The notes under the pieces were generated by a model. The model was not told the origin of the DNA and searched no databases. It worked only from the letters and a program-made list of their open reading frames with translations. The translations under genes were made by a program, and so were the position numbers. From Elysia chlorotica (lineage: Eukaryota; Mollusca; Gastropoda; Plakobranchidae), in contig RQTK01001120.1 of assembly GCA_003991915.1 (NCBI GenBank), forward strand, positions 10,916-74,915: a DNA stretch of 64,000 nt. Reading direction: 5' to 3'. The number at the start of each line of letters is the position of its first letter. Position 1 is the first letter of the stretch. Positions 14,701-25,077 of the stretch are shown here, piece after piece.

Positions 14701-15089
14701 NNNNNNNNNNNNNNNNNNNNNNNNNNNNNNNNNNNNNNNNNNNNNNNNNNNNNNNNNNNNNNNNNNNNNNNNNNNNNNNNNNNNNNNNNNNNNNNNNNNN
14801 NNNNNNNNNNNNNNNNNNNNNNNNNNNNNNNNNNNNNNNNNNNNNNNNNNNNNNNNNNNNNNNNNNNNNNNNNNNNNNNNNNNNNNNNNNNNNNNNNNNN
14901 NNNNNNNNNNNNNNNNNNNNNNNNNNNNNNNNNNNNNNNNNNNNNNNNNNNNNNNNNNNNNNNNNNNNNNNNNNNNNNNNNNNNNNNNNNNNNNNNNNNN
15001 NNNNNNNNNNNNNNNNNNNNNNNNNNNNNNNNNNNNNNNNNNNNNNNNNNNNNNNNNNNNNNNNNNNNNNNNNNNNNNNNNNNNNNNNA

Positions 15090-15120
<31 letters not shown>

Positions 15121-17844
15121 AGTAATAATAATAATAATAGAAATAGTAAAAAAATATAGAAAGTAAGGAAGAAAAAAAGAAAGAAAGAAAGAAAGACATT
15201 ACAAAACGGCAATGTTGTACATCTTACTCAATTTCTTCAGTTACATTGTCCAATATGAACTGGACATTTGAACTTTTCTGATTCCACTTCAAGGCATCAC
15301 ATTGTCTGCGGCTTAGGGTGAAAGCAAACCGGACGAACACTTGCTCGGGCTCTATCGGTTCTGTGGAAGGAAAGAATTGGCAGGGATGGTACAGCCTCAT
15401 GAATTTCAAGAAAGGAATGAAGCAAGGGTACATACAGCCTGAAAGGAATAAAGCAAGTTGGGTAGAGCCTGAAGAATTTGCTTCCTTGTGTATTCTATAG
15501 TTAAGGAATGAAGCAATGAAGGCCTACACACAAATTTTTCACGCTGCACTGAGCATTACATTATAGATTTCTTCTATAAACTCTTGCTACAGTATGGATA
15601 CGAAAGAAAAAAAAATTGTTGTTGTTGTTGCTGTTTTTTGTGCTGTTTATTTTTTTTTTTTAGAAAGGGGGGGGGGGGGGAATGCGAATCAAAGCAAAGA
15701 GCTATGGAAATAGTAATTGTAATTGTCATATAGACTGAGCAATAATTGTCTCAAAACACATGAACGCTGAATGAACGACCGCTTTCTGCATATAAATTAT
15801 GTTTTTAAGAGATTTTTTTCAGATACTCTAAAAGATACAGTGCACTAAAGCGATGTAAATGTAAGTTAATGATAGTCAATGGGGTTGTATTTTGTAACCG
15901 TAAAAAACGCATTCATAAAAATGTTTTGAGTAGTCACAGGTGTAACTTGGAAGAATGAAATGCTCTATACGGAAAACTGCTGAGCATAACAACCACAAGA
16001 AAAGACAGACGCCTTAGATTCAGCGACCATTGTCATAAGAACAAAATGTACACCAACTGATCCTATGAGAACTAAGTTATGAAAAAAGAAGCGTGGGTAG
16101 GTAGCAAAGAAACTTATGTCAACATCCATTCTGTTGATGATACAGGCCTATCACGGGATAACTTTGTCAGCGAGATGAAGCCATAGATAAAAAAAAAAAC
16201 AGTAACAGTGCTAGCAAATGTTTGACTGCGTTAAATTGAGCAAGTAAATCAACGCACTAAAATCTTTTGGATGTTCTATTCATTGCAAAAAATATTCAGG
16301 TATTTAAGCACATTGTACTCTCAGAGTTTTAAAAAACCCAACATGATTATATTTTTAGTATCAAATCCTTGAAATAAATTTGTAGGTTTACAGTATTATT
16401 TTTCTCTTAATATTATATTTTTTTAAATTACAGGGTGCATTCTTTATTTCTTAGCTCCTATTTGTAAAATACTTTCAGCTATATAATTATCATAGTTTAT
16501 CTATCTTATGTTAAAATAAAATCAGATATCAGTTTCACATAAGCACCGTTTTTCAAACAGGTTGTATTTCATAGCATTTTTGTAAAGGAGTTTCAAGTTT
16601 TATAATTATCATCAAAGATAGCCAAGTCGTATTCCTCCGTGTCTCACTGATACAGTCCGGGAAGATGGGTGGTATCCAGTCCGACCCGTCCGGTTTGCAA
16701 GTGAAGGTGCCATATTCCGGCATATTGAGCGGGCTGTCGTATCCGTCCACGCACGTCATCTCGATCTGGATCACGCCTGCCCACGTCACGTACTCGCGGG
16801 GGATGGCCTGGATCAGCTTTTCGTTGACGCACGGGGAGCCTGCACAAGGTACACAGAGATACACAGAGATACACAGAGATACACAGAGATACAGAGAACA
16901 CAGAGAGATACACAGAGATACACAGATACACAGAGATACACAGAGATACACAGAGATACACAGAGATACACAGAGATACACAGAGATACACAGAGATACA
17001 CAGAGATACACAGAGATACACAGAGATACACAGAGATACACAGAGATACACATAGATACACAGAGATACACAGAGATACACAGAGATACACAGAGATACA
17101 CAGAGACACTCAGAGATACACAGAGATACACAGAGATACACAGAGACACTCAGAGATACACAGAAACAGACACAGACACTCAGAGATACCCAGAACACAA
17201 CACAGAGATACACCGAAATTGCAGCCATGCACGAAGCGGCGAAACCAAAGTCCACACGAAGGAGTGTGCAATGTTAATACAGCACAAAGGATTTCCTTTG
17301 GACCGATGCCCTTGAAAAATTGAAACCCTTTACAGTTCTTTTTTTTGGTAGTATCTCGTTCTCTCACTCAACCCCTTCTCTTTTCGTTATTGTTTCTGAA
17401 TATTTGTCTTTGTTTCAATCTTAGCCTCTCGCCCTCTGCACTTCACTACTTTGCTCAGTGGAGTACAATATAACATTTTATATAGATTATATATTATTCT
17501 TTCCAATAGTTTTCTTACTCGCGCCCTCGGTATCCCCCAAATGTCTCCTTCTGTTTGTCTAATAGTAAATCATTTTGTTCGTCCTAATGCTGGGGGCGAA
17601 CTGGCTCGTTTGGTAAAGCGTTGGTCCCACATCGGATGAAGAGGTGTTCGAATCCCATGATGGGCAACACTTTATTTGTCCAATTCCATCTCCTACTGGT
17701 TGGGTCGGTGTCAGTTTAATATCACAGAAGTAAAGGTCTCCCCGCTATGTCTCGTGTGTGGCAGCGCGTAAAATTGTCAGTTGTCAGTCTTGGGGTCCGT
17801 CCACATATAGTGCTTAGTTGGACGTTAAGCAAAAAAACAACAAC

Positions 17845-17900
<56 letters not shown>

Positions 17901-19741
17901 CCAACAACAACAACAACAACAACAAAAAAACAAACAAAAAACAACAATAACAAATCTGCCTATCCCTCTATATATCCATCTGTTTCTCTTGCTCAATCTT
18001 TCTCACTCACGCTCAATTCGTCCTAAACTCTGTCTGCCTGTTAATTTTTCTTCTGTCTGTTTAGCTCTCCACATCTCTTTCTCCTTTTTCCCGTTTTTTT
18101 GTCCACCCTCCAACTATAAGAGCACTGGCTATCACACACTTACAGTGATCTACACCCTCACACACACACACCCTCACACACACACACACACCGCAGAAGA
18201 GGACGTTGTTCGGGACTGGGTTTTTTGTTTTGTTTTGATTTTTTTCGTTCTTTTTCTTAGCTCTATGCAAGCCTGCCACTCCGGCGGAAATTAACCTCTG
18301 CCATTACGTGAGGTAAACAGTTCAGCAGACAATACAGGTCTAACACGTCTCCCTCAACCGCTATGTACGAAACGAGAACCAGTGGAAGAAAAAGTTTTCC
18401 AGTATTCTAGTACTCTCAATATTATAACTACATAGATTCTGAGTCGAAAAAAAAACAACCGGAAAAAATATCGGCATGAAATAAAAAAATTACTAAATTA
18501 GCTATTAGATTAATATCACTTTTTTGTTCGCTATAGAGATCCCTAATTCAAAAAGTTCAATTAAAGAATTTTTTTAAACAATCTAATATTGAGAATCTGT
18601 TGAGGTAGTTAAACGTGTGCTTATTTACTTAATCAAATCGCAAAATACTGATAGTCATTATTTTTACGTTGACCATTAATTTGTTGTTAAGGCAGATTTT
18701 ATTAGTTAGCAACGTGAAAGTTATATTTAATGTTGTTTTAAATATCATGAAAGATTATCATTATTTCTCGCATTACGTCATTATATTTTTGAAGGATACT
18801 ACTTCAGAGGGTTAAAAAAGTAGTTTGACATAAAATTCTCAAGATTTAAGGTAGGTTGATTCCCATCTGACCTTAGGTTATCCAGGTTGTCACGCATAAT
18901 TATGGTTTCATAAAATCAATTATTACGCAGGACAAAATGTTTGTATCGTGCTTTTTAAAAATCTCTATTACTCATCCTCAGTCCTCCCCGAAGTCCCTGT
19001 AGACTGTTACAATAAAAACTCTTGCTAGCATAAAAAGAATGGGAATGTGAGCAAAGAAAAATAAAGGGGGGGGGGTGGGGAGGTATTTCGCAAACTCTAA
19101 TCAAGAGTGTTGGGTTCGAACCCTGACCTGAAAGCGTTGTTGACCACAGGTTAGGTCGGTGTCTCTATACTACGACTGGCTGTGAAAACATCCTGGAACC
19201 CCTACTCGTGGCAGCCCCTAAAACTGGAACACGATAGTCTTTGGGTCCGTTTTCGGGACAGTCATGTTGCTGATGAGGGAACTGTGAAGAAAATGTAAGG
19301 AAAAAAAAAACCTACCGCAAAAAACAAACAAGCTAAGCGCCCAAAAGCCTAAAAAATATGTACTAGTTTTTAGTATCCAAACACGATAGTCTTTGGGTCC
19401 GTTTTCGGGACAGTCATGTTGCTGATGAGGGAACTGTGAAGAAAATGTAAGGAAAAAAAACCTACCGCAAAAAACAAACAAGCTAATCGCCCAAAAGCCT
19501 AAAAAATATGTACTAGTTTTTAGTATCCCTGAATCTTCGGCTGTCCTTGTAAGTCTTTTATTTTTTCTTTATTATGTAAAACGTTTTAAAATTTGAACAA
19601 TTTACCTCTCATATCAACATAAGCATCTGCTGATTGTAAGTTAGCAAGCACAAGCGATGCGGCCAAAGTTGAATAGAGAAGAATTTTGGTGAATGTAAAT
19701 ACTCGGTCCTGATCTGGCTGATGATCATTTCTTGTTGCCAT
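7260..19741 (-). CDS. Secreted or GPI-anchored sushi + GCC2/GCC3 domain protein, 8 exons, unnamed
   Basis: Eight exons read on the minus strand: 19,741-19,606; 16,839-16,648; 15,360-15,228; 10,396-10,282; 9,690-9,489; 9,004-8,833; 8,158-8,034; 7,357-7,260. All have AG/GT borders, every split codon closes in phase, and the sum is 1,173 nt: 390 residues plus a TGA. Residues about 18-40 are a signal peptide (hydrophobic core ending SADA before YVD). Residues 49-108 are one sushi/CCP domain with C49, C75, C93, W100 and C108. Residues 111-260 have few cysteines and no motif I recognise. Residues 262-295 form a GCC2/GCC3 (ephrin-receptor-like) module with C262, C275, C278, C292 and C295 around CPAGFYND. 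Residues about 370-390 are hydrophobic with only a Gly-Val tail after them, preceded by small residues (DGNA), as in GPI-anchor signals; a short membrane anchor is the alternative. An in-frame ATG at 19,807 could extend the N-terminus by 22 residues. The sushi and GCC pairing occurs in larger matrix proteins such as SVEP1; this compact form has no name I know. Function unknown, probably cell-surface adhesion or recognition. Confidence 0.8.
8034..8158 (-). CDS. Sushi/GCC gene exon 7
   Basis: 41 codons between acceptor GTGGCAG and donor TTACAG|GTGGGC, in phase with exons 6 and 8. One cysteine (ILCPTL); no domain recognised. Confidence 0.75.
8281..8325. repeat. 25-bp tandem duplication
   Basis: The motif TGTGACCTATGTTTTCTG occurs at 8,281 and again at 8,306, inside intron 6 of the sushi/GCC gene. 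Confidence 0.85.
8656..8703. repeat. C-run plus (CT)n microsatellite
   Basis: A run of C leading into CT dinucleotides in intron 6 of the sushi/GCC gene. Confidence 0.9.
8833..9004 (-). CDS. Sushi/GCC gene exon 6 (GCC2/GCC3 module)
   Basis: Encodes the five-cysteine ephrin-receptor-like module (CSLGHYLD, CQPCPAGFYND, CNMCP) and a following basic stretch. Acceptor TTTTAG, donor GATGG|GTACGC. Confidence 0.85.
9489..9690 (-). CDS. Sushi/GCC gene exon 5
   Basis: Phase-0 start at CAACAG|ATG, 67 codons plus one base, donor TGCC|GTAAGC. It encodes an alternating polar/hydrophobic stretch ending in two cysteines. No domain recognised. Confidence 0.75.
10282..10396 (-). CDS. Sushi/GCC gene exon 4
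   Basis: Starts one base into an Asp codon after acceptor CGCCAG and ends in phase 0 at CCGCAG|GTATGT. Three cysteines in 38 codons. The 4.8-kb intron before it holds an LTR fossil, a LINE and the assembly gap. Confidence 0.75.
10999..11620 (+). repeat. 5' LTR of the fossil element
   Basis: Begins TGTGAC and ends GTCACA, the short inverted termini of an LTR. A TATA-like GTATATAAGAG lies near 11,246. No partner LTR is in the window, so the borders rest on the termini and the adjoining primer-binding site. Confidence 0.6.
11622..11639 (+). other. Primer-binding site, proline-tRNA type
   Basis: The 18 bases after the LTR match 16 of 18 positions of the complement of a proline tRNA 3' end, the primer site known from several retrovirus and Gypsy lineages. 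Confidence 0.65.
12714..12733. repeat. (GTGA)n microsatellite
   Basis: A short GTGA repeat ends the recognisable gag-region remnant. Confidence 0.85.
12960..14633 (-). mobile_element. Jockey/I-group LINE, reverse transcriptase to RNase H end, degenerate
   Basis: Read on the minus strand from the gap edge: a reverse transcriptase piece (FQCGFRAKRRTTDHLIRL, then VFFDLEKSYDTTW, the motif A region, and SLSDSFEQE) at 14,633-14,270. Next comes the palm/thumb part around DDF and FVGVILGENLFFIPHMKNLK (14,258-13,950). An RNase H domain follows (LLFTDGSKD, AEAVALCMAL, WIPSHVG; about 13,735-13,200), and the usual C-terminal segment LGHSHLTHTFLL..EEPPLC..C lies near 13,160-13,070. Frames shift several times and stops interrupt, so it is dead. 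It continues into the assembly gap. Located in intron 3 of the sushi/GCC gene, same strand. Confidence 0.85.
14634..15088. other. Assembly gap (455 N)
   Basis: Run of unknown bases within the LINE and intron 3 of the sushi/GCC gene. The true length may differ from 455. Confidence 1.
15089..15196. repeat. (AAT)n and (GAAA)n microsatellites at gap edge
   Basis: ATA/AAT repeats adjoin the gap, followed by A-rich and GAAA repeats ending 30 bases before the donor of sushi/GCC exon 3. Repeat content probably caused the gap. Confidence 0.9.
15228..15360 (-). CDS. Sushi/GCC gene exon 3
   Basis: Acceptor CTTTCCTTCCACAG and donor TTGA|GTAAGA are both strong. It uses the single base left by exon 2 and leaves two bases that only the TTTCTG acceptor of exon 4 completes in frame, which is what fixes both exons. 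One cysteine; no domain recognised. Confidence 0.75.
16648..16839 (-). CDS. Sushi/GCC gene exon 2 (CCP domain)
   Basis: One exon carries the whole sushi domain, the common gene layout for this family. The acceptor GTGCAG sits directly against a decamer minisatellite; the donor is ATCA|GTGAGA. It is clearly GC-richer than the flanking sequence. Confidence 0.85.
16850..17215. repeat. Decamer minisatellite (ACACAGAGAT)n
   Basis: About 36 near-perfect ten-base units with a few ACACTCAGAG-type variants at the far end. It fills intron 1 right up to the acceptor of sushi/GCC exon 2. Long open frames across it come from the repeat, not from a protein. Confidence 0.95.
17592..17947 (+). mobile_element. 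tRNA-derived SINE with (AAC)n tail
   Basis: Head with an A-box-like CTGGCTCGTTTGGTAAAGCG and a B-box TGTTCGAATCCC about 35 bases on. The body contains TGGTTGGGTCGGTGTCA and the 3' end TTGGACGTTAAGC, then a (CAA)n tail. It shares body and 3' end with copies at 23.9, 29.4 and 34.2 kb, which defines one SINE family in the window. Confidence 0.85.
18152..18191. repeat. (CA)n microsatellite
   Basis: CA repeats interrupted by CCCT, in intron 1 of the sushi/GCC gene. Confidence 0.9.
19080..19260 (+). mobile_element. Diverged SINE copy (same family as 17.6 kb)
   Basis: A B-box-like GGGTTCGAACCCTG is followed by GGTTAGGTCGGTGTC and a later CTTTGGGTCCG, in the same order as the family. The head is eroded. 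Its 3' part runs into the 152-bp tandem duplication. Confidence 0.55.
19229..19530. repeat. 152-bp tandem duplication
   Basis: The segment starting ACACGATAGTCTTTGGGTCC at 19,229 repeats at 19,381 with only a base change and a shorter A-run, so the duplication is recent. It lies 80 bases inside intron 1 of the sushi/GCC gene. Confidence 0.9.
19606..19741 (-). CDS. Sushi/GCC gene exon 1 (signal peptide)
   Basis: Encodes residues 1-45 and one base of the next codon; the donor is GAGAG|GTAAATT. The Met at 19,741 places the hydrophobic core about 18 residues in; the Met at 19,807 gives a longer, more polar leader. The shorter start is the more typical signal peptide. Confidence 0.75.
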
Positions 19742-19807
19742 TGTTGTACCAAAGAAGAATGATTGCCGCGCCTTCGTTTTAGTGGTCTGGGGAATCATAT
19801 GGTTCAT

Positions 19808-21060
19808 GGGTTATTGATAATTGTTAATTTTTGTCGTACTTCAGCTAACACCTGATCAAACGCGCAGGTACTAGGTGCCTAATACGTGAACAAGAACAAA
19901 ACACCGATTTGCAAACGACTTTATAACCTAGTCTTAGCCTGGAACTACCAGGTAGATCTATCTAGATCTAGATCTAGTACCAAGTCTGTTTCGACCTAAA
20001 CAAGAATCTGTTACAAAAACAATCGCTGCATTTTCACCTATTTTCTAATTCTTGTACACTCCTGCGGGATAGAAAGAATCAATGCCTAAAATTATTTTCC
20101 AAATCTAGATCCAAGTCAAGTACTTAAACCTCTTAATACAAAACATAGACCTAGATCTAGATCTATGACGCAGTGGTGAAAATTGAAATTGAGGGTTGTA
20201 GAGATTTTATTCAGGGCACCCATACTTCCGTTCATTGAAACTGTGCTAGGGTGCACGTAAATATTTTACTAAACCAAAATGCAAACCGTTCTACTTTTAA
20301 CACACTTAATCCGAGACAATTAAGAAAAAACCCAACTTTTTACCATATTATTAGCTATAAGGTAACATTCATAAAACACAATATTTTCTCTTATCAGAGG
20401 AATTGATTGAGAACAGCGCTGGTTTTAAACGACATAGCCGATTGGGTTAAGACGTTAACCGTGGAAGTTTACTAAACCAACAGAGAGACTCATCGAAACC
20501 TATCTAGACCAGACGAAATCCGTTGAAACCAGACTAAACTTTACGAAAATTTACGAAACCCGATGAAATCATAAGGTGTAGGCCTCAAAATATTCAATAG
20601 ATAAAAAGCAAGCTATACACCTGACTCAAGTATAAATTATTGACCTTCTTCTCTTCTGAGAAAATTTTCTTAAATGTGTTATAATAAAAATCTGGAAAAT
20701 GAGGCCCTGGAGGTAGGGTGGCGGTGGGGGTGGGTCGAGGATTACAAAGATGCTTCCATCTTTTTCCACCCTATTATGCTAACCCTGCGACCTACCTCTA
20801 ACAAGGAAAGCGAGGACGCAGATATAACCCTCTACAAAAAGAAATCAAAGAGCACACATTTTCGTCAATAAAAAATAATAAGAATACGATCATGCCTACA
20901 AGGATGCTTTGCATGATAAACTGGTCAAATAATCATGACAGGGCATTCTCTCTCGGATTGTTTGAGTCTTTATATGGTTAATGAGAAGGCGACTCAGTGC
21001 ATAGCGCCACAGCATAGTTTTGAGTCGAGAGAATTTGTGAGTGTGTTAGAGCGAAAGAGG
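19808..21060. other. Upstream flank of the sushi/GCC gene
   Basis: No exon seen. AGATCT palindromes cluster at about 19,955-19,975 and 20,150-20,165. A stretch at 20,450-20,570 repeats short GAAACC/GAAATC phrases. The promoter of the minus-strand gene would lie here, but no specific motif is convincing. Confidence 0.5.
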
Positions 21061-21225
<165 letters not shown>

Positions 21226-21499
21226 GATTGATTGAATGATTACTTGATTGATTGAATGATGTTTATTGGTTCGTTGAGCCCTCACCCCAAACAAAGATGA
21301 CAAGAAACACAATTTTACAATGTCCAAGAAAAAAGTAACAAAATAGTAACATCACGTTCGATTTAGCTCTCTAATTCCTTTCATCGAAATTAGGAAGCTT
21401 TTGATTGTAACTTTTAACTATAAACGGTTATGGAGGCTAACTTTTAATGCAATCACATTATCCAGATCGTTTTCAATCTCTGAAAGGTAATCGACTCAA

Positions 21500-22480
21500 G
21501 TTCTTTTCACACACACAATAATCCCTCCTGAACATCGGCGGTATTTAGCTTTCTGGCAGGGCAGAAATATTTTTGGTAGTTTCGGAATAAAATAGAAGGG
21601 AGCGACTCCTCTATCATGGACGTTTCTAGAATACAAACTATATCGAATTCATAGAGAGATGTAAATAGGGCGTTGCCATCAATTTTGTGTAACAATCCAT
21701 CTATGTTATACGATACAATATTGAGATTGGTTAAAGGCCAATGTGGTGCTGTACGGTTACTGTATGGCGTTGGGACACTTGGCGGTGGATTTTCAGTTGG
21801 CGGCCGCCTCTTGTGAGAGGATGTTGGCTGATGGAACCCTCAACAACAAATTTTAAGGCAGTCGTTTTAGTTGGTTTTCTGGTCTATTGTTAGATCGTTT
21901 GAGACGTTTATATTATTTTCACCTAGGACATCTTTTTTTTTGCCGAGGACAAGGATTTTACCCGATCACAGGCCGATTGGTACTCTTGGTGGACTGCAGT
22001 CGGTGGACACGGGCAACGCCTGTATTGTTCCAGGAGTTTTCAACTTTTTGATTACACAACACTACTAGCCTTTCTTTGAGTGACATGTTCGTTTCGCCAG
22101 GCTTCCCTTGAGTCCGTGGATGATTATGTTTTCTCTTTTTCTGTACTGTTCATGGTTCTCCATCTTTTGTTTCCGTTTCTCATGTCTGTTGATTGTTCTA
22201 TTTATAGCTTTATTGTTGGATGTCTAGTTGTTGTGTCTCAATGAAAGACGTTATTGAAACTATTTCTTTGTCTTTCTCGGCCACAGCATCTTTTAGATGG
22301 TTCAAGAATTTCTTTAGTGTCTCTGTGGTGCTCACTAGATCGCTGAGTTTAAAAAAATTGTTTCAATAGCCGTCTGGAGTCTGTCTAGTTTGTCAAAAAA
22401 TTCTTTCATATCCTCCTTCGTAACTGTAAGTGTGTCGACAATACAGGTTCCCGATGTTGCTCCTGGGTTCGACTCAACGT
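21500..22480 (-). mobile_element. LINE 5' region: ORF1-like coiled coil and start of AP endonuclease
   Basis: On the minus strand, 22,475-22,080 encodes pieces of an ORF1-like protein: KEDMKEFFDKLDRLQTAIE, a heptad-rich stretch, then RENIIIHGLKGSL, the signature before the RRM of LINE ORF1 proteins. From about 21,740 it encodes the start of an AP endonuclease (LNIVSYNIDGLLHKIDG, then FDIVCILETS). The frame is interrupted and the rest of ORF2 is absent; 21,230-21,500 may be the element's 3' tail brought close by an internal deletion. Degenerate. Confidence 0.7.
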
Positions 22481-22909
22481 CTCCACTTAGGCAAGTTATG
22501 TTGTGCACAGTTCATTGCGATGTTCATAGCACAATAATTATTCGCCATAGGTACACCACAACAAGAGAGCAACAACTGCGAGTCTTTTTTGAAAGTCTTA
22601 AGCCGATAGCCCTTTGCACGAATACTAAACAAGTGATAATAAATAATTCTATCGGTAATTTTGTTAGGAATATGTTTTAAATAACTTTTTAACGATTGAC
22701 AAAAAATTCACAAAAAAACTCCACACGAATCTACACAAAGTCTCAGCTAAGCAGGTATAACTATTAATATTGTGATGTATCAAATCGTGCCGAATTAGGC
22801 GATCAGCAGCTCATTTTTAAGAGCCAATAAATCACGTCTTTATCTAGTGTGTGTGTGTGATAGAGATAAAGCTAGATATATAGATAGATCGATATGTCAT
22901 GTAATATAA

Positions 22910-22910
22910 A

Positions 22911-22992
<82 letters not shown>
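22910..22992. repeat. (GA)n microsatellite
   Basis: GA dinucleotide run with two GATA interruptions. Confidence 0.95.
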
Positions 22993-22994
<2 letters not shown>

Positions 22995-23887
22995 GCACTC
23001 TGGACTCCCAATTAGAAATCACGCACCTTATTGACTGATATTCACCTCGTCCCCCACATACATAATTATTAATTATCAGACTCATTTTGCCACACTGCAC
23101 GAGCCCAGTAGGATGTGCTACAATAGTAACATTATTCACGTGCCTTATCATTCCTGGTGATAACTGTGAACAATGAGATGATTCCTTTACCTAGGCGTGG
23201 ACCTACAGGGACGAGAAAATCTTAATTAGGACTGCGATCGCATTGCCGCTAAGTGCGGCCTAATCACTAGGTAGATTAGGTTCATAACGAGGGCGTCTCA
23301 CAGTTACCTTGGCACCTTGCTAACACTAGTGCAGCACCGAGCAAACACGTGTATTGGTAGGCTTTTGTTGTTGCAAAACCAAAATAATAATGCAACAAAG
23401 ATTGGCGAATCTCCAAGGACCACAAGTAACCCCAACAAAGTCAGGACACAATATTTTAATTATTAAAGCTAGTCTAAAGCAGCACCATAGCCTTATTTTC
23501 TTGTCTATGCGTTGGTATTGTTCACTAGGTTGCATTGCGACGATACTAATTAACATTTAAAAATTGATCATGACTTTTTCTGTTGCTGCATAATTATGCA
23601 AAATATATACAATCGAATAAAACATTAAATTTTAACTGGAAATATGACATTCATATTGCGATCTGATCCATGAATTAAAACCTTCATAATATTTAGAATT
23701 ACGTCTTTATAATATTCAAAATTTTGTTTGGTCTGATTAAGGCTATGTGTATTCGACGTTTTGTCTTTTGAAGACCTACACTATATTTTGTGTGTATCTG
23801 TACATTTTCGAAAGTTTTACTTTAATATTGAGTTTCTATGGTTTATTTAGGTAGATATGACTATGTTTATTAATATTCACCATCACC

Positions 23888-24069
23888 CCGCCGGTTGATT
23901 GGTTGGTTTGTTGGATTGGTTTAACGTCCAACAGAAAGCACTATATAGGCTATATTGTGGACGGGACCCAAGACAAACGTCTGACAAATTTAAGTGCTGC
24001 CACACACGAGACACGGCGGGGATCCGGATACCATGACTCCTGTTTCAGCTGGTCACATTATAATCACCC
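23888..24069 (-). mobile_element. SINE 3' half, minus strand
   Basis: Its reverse complement matches the body and tail of the SINE at 29.4 kb (AGGAGTCATGGTATCC, TGTCTCGTGTGTGGCAGCAC, AGCCTATATAGTGC, GTTGGACGTTAAAC). The tRNA-derived head is missing, so it is 5'-truncated. ATCACCCCGCC occurs on both flanks (near 23,882 and 24,063) and may be the target-site duplication. Confidence 0.8.
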
Positions 24070-24501
24070 CGCCAATAAAAAATAGCGGGAATATTTTTAA
24101 TATCATTGATGATTGTACACTCATTGTTCTCCGCGAAGCGTCCTGAGCTCCCTAAGGTTGTAAAACCTTAAACATGTCTGGATAAAATAGATTTATATAG
24201 GAGAACAATTTTGCAACAAAATTTAATCACATATTATTCTGTTATCATAATTAGGATGAAACGCCTGTCACTTACAAAGCATTGCAGCAGCTTCCAGCAA
24301 GTTTAGATTTTATTGACTTTATATCCATTAAGGTCTGGACTGTTGTTCTCCATTCTTTCTATTTTCCGGTCGTTGCAGAGACATCTTTCTTACGCCTCCG
24401 CATGCCCATTTATTCATGTTGTCTACTTGTTTACACGCCATGCTGTCTTTAGTTTTCCTAATCCTTTCCTTTTGTCTATATTCCGTTTATTTTGATTTGT
24501 A

Positions 24502-24571
24502 AAGTTCGTCGTCCCAGACAAAATTTTTAGAACAAGACGTGTTTAACTTTGCAGGTGCAACGTTTCTGGAC

Positions 24572-24631
<60 letters not shown>

Positions 24632-24674
24632 CTCATTCTCACTTATTTTTTCTTGCTATTTCTGCCTCTTTGTC

Positions 24675-24747
<73 letters not shown>

Positions 24748-25077
24748 CTCTCTTGTACCTTCTGTATAGTTCCCCCTATATCTTTATCTAAAGCATATTG
24801 AATAGCAGCAAATATTGCTTATCTGTCCAGCAGCAGTTTTTAACAAGTGCCATAACCCCTCTCCAATATTCAGAAAAAAGATAAACTGATTAGAGATGTT
24901 TAATATGTTGTAATTATTTTCCTAATATGTGTCTTTAAATCTTTTTCTGTTACTTTCACTCACCTCCAAAAGCACCTCTAAGCATTGGAAATAACATCAG
25001 TGCCTTGAAATAGAAACGTTGCACCTGCAAAGTTAAACACGTCTTGTTCTAAAAATTTTGTCTGGGACGACGAACTT
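24502..25077. mobile_element. Element with perfect 66-bp inverted repeats
   Basis: Bases 24,502-24,567 are exactly the reverse complement of 25,012-25,077. The 444-base spacer holds (CTAT)n at 24,571-24,627, (TC)n at about 24,676-24,750 and AT-rich DNA, and no open frame. This fits a MITE or foldback element; the perfect arms imply recent formation or gene conversion. No clear target-site duplication was found, and an assembly inversion is possible. Confidence 0.6.
24571..24750. repeat. (CTAT)n and (TC)n microsatellites
   Basis: Two simple repeats inside the inverted-repeat element. Confidence 0.95.

Noticed and set aside
16553-17315. Long frames on both strands across 16.6-17.3 kb
   Set aside because: Only 16,648-16,839 on the minus strand is a real exon. 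The rest translates the decamer repeat.
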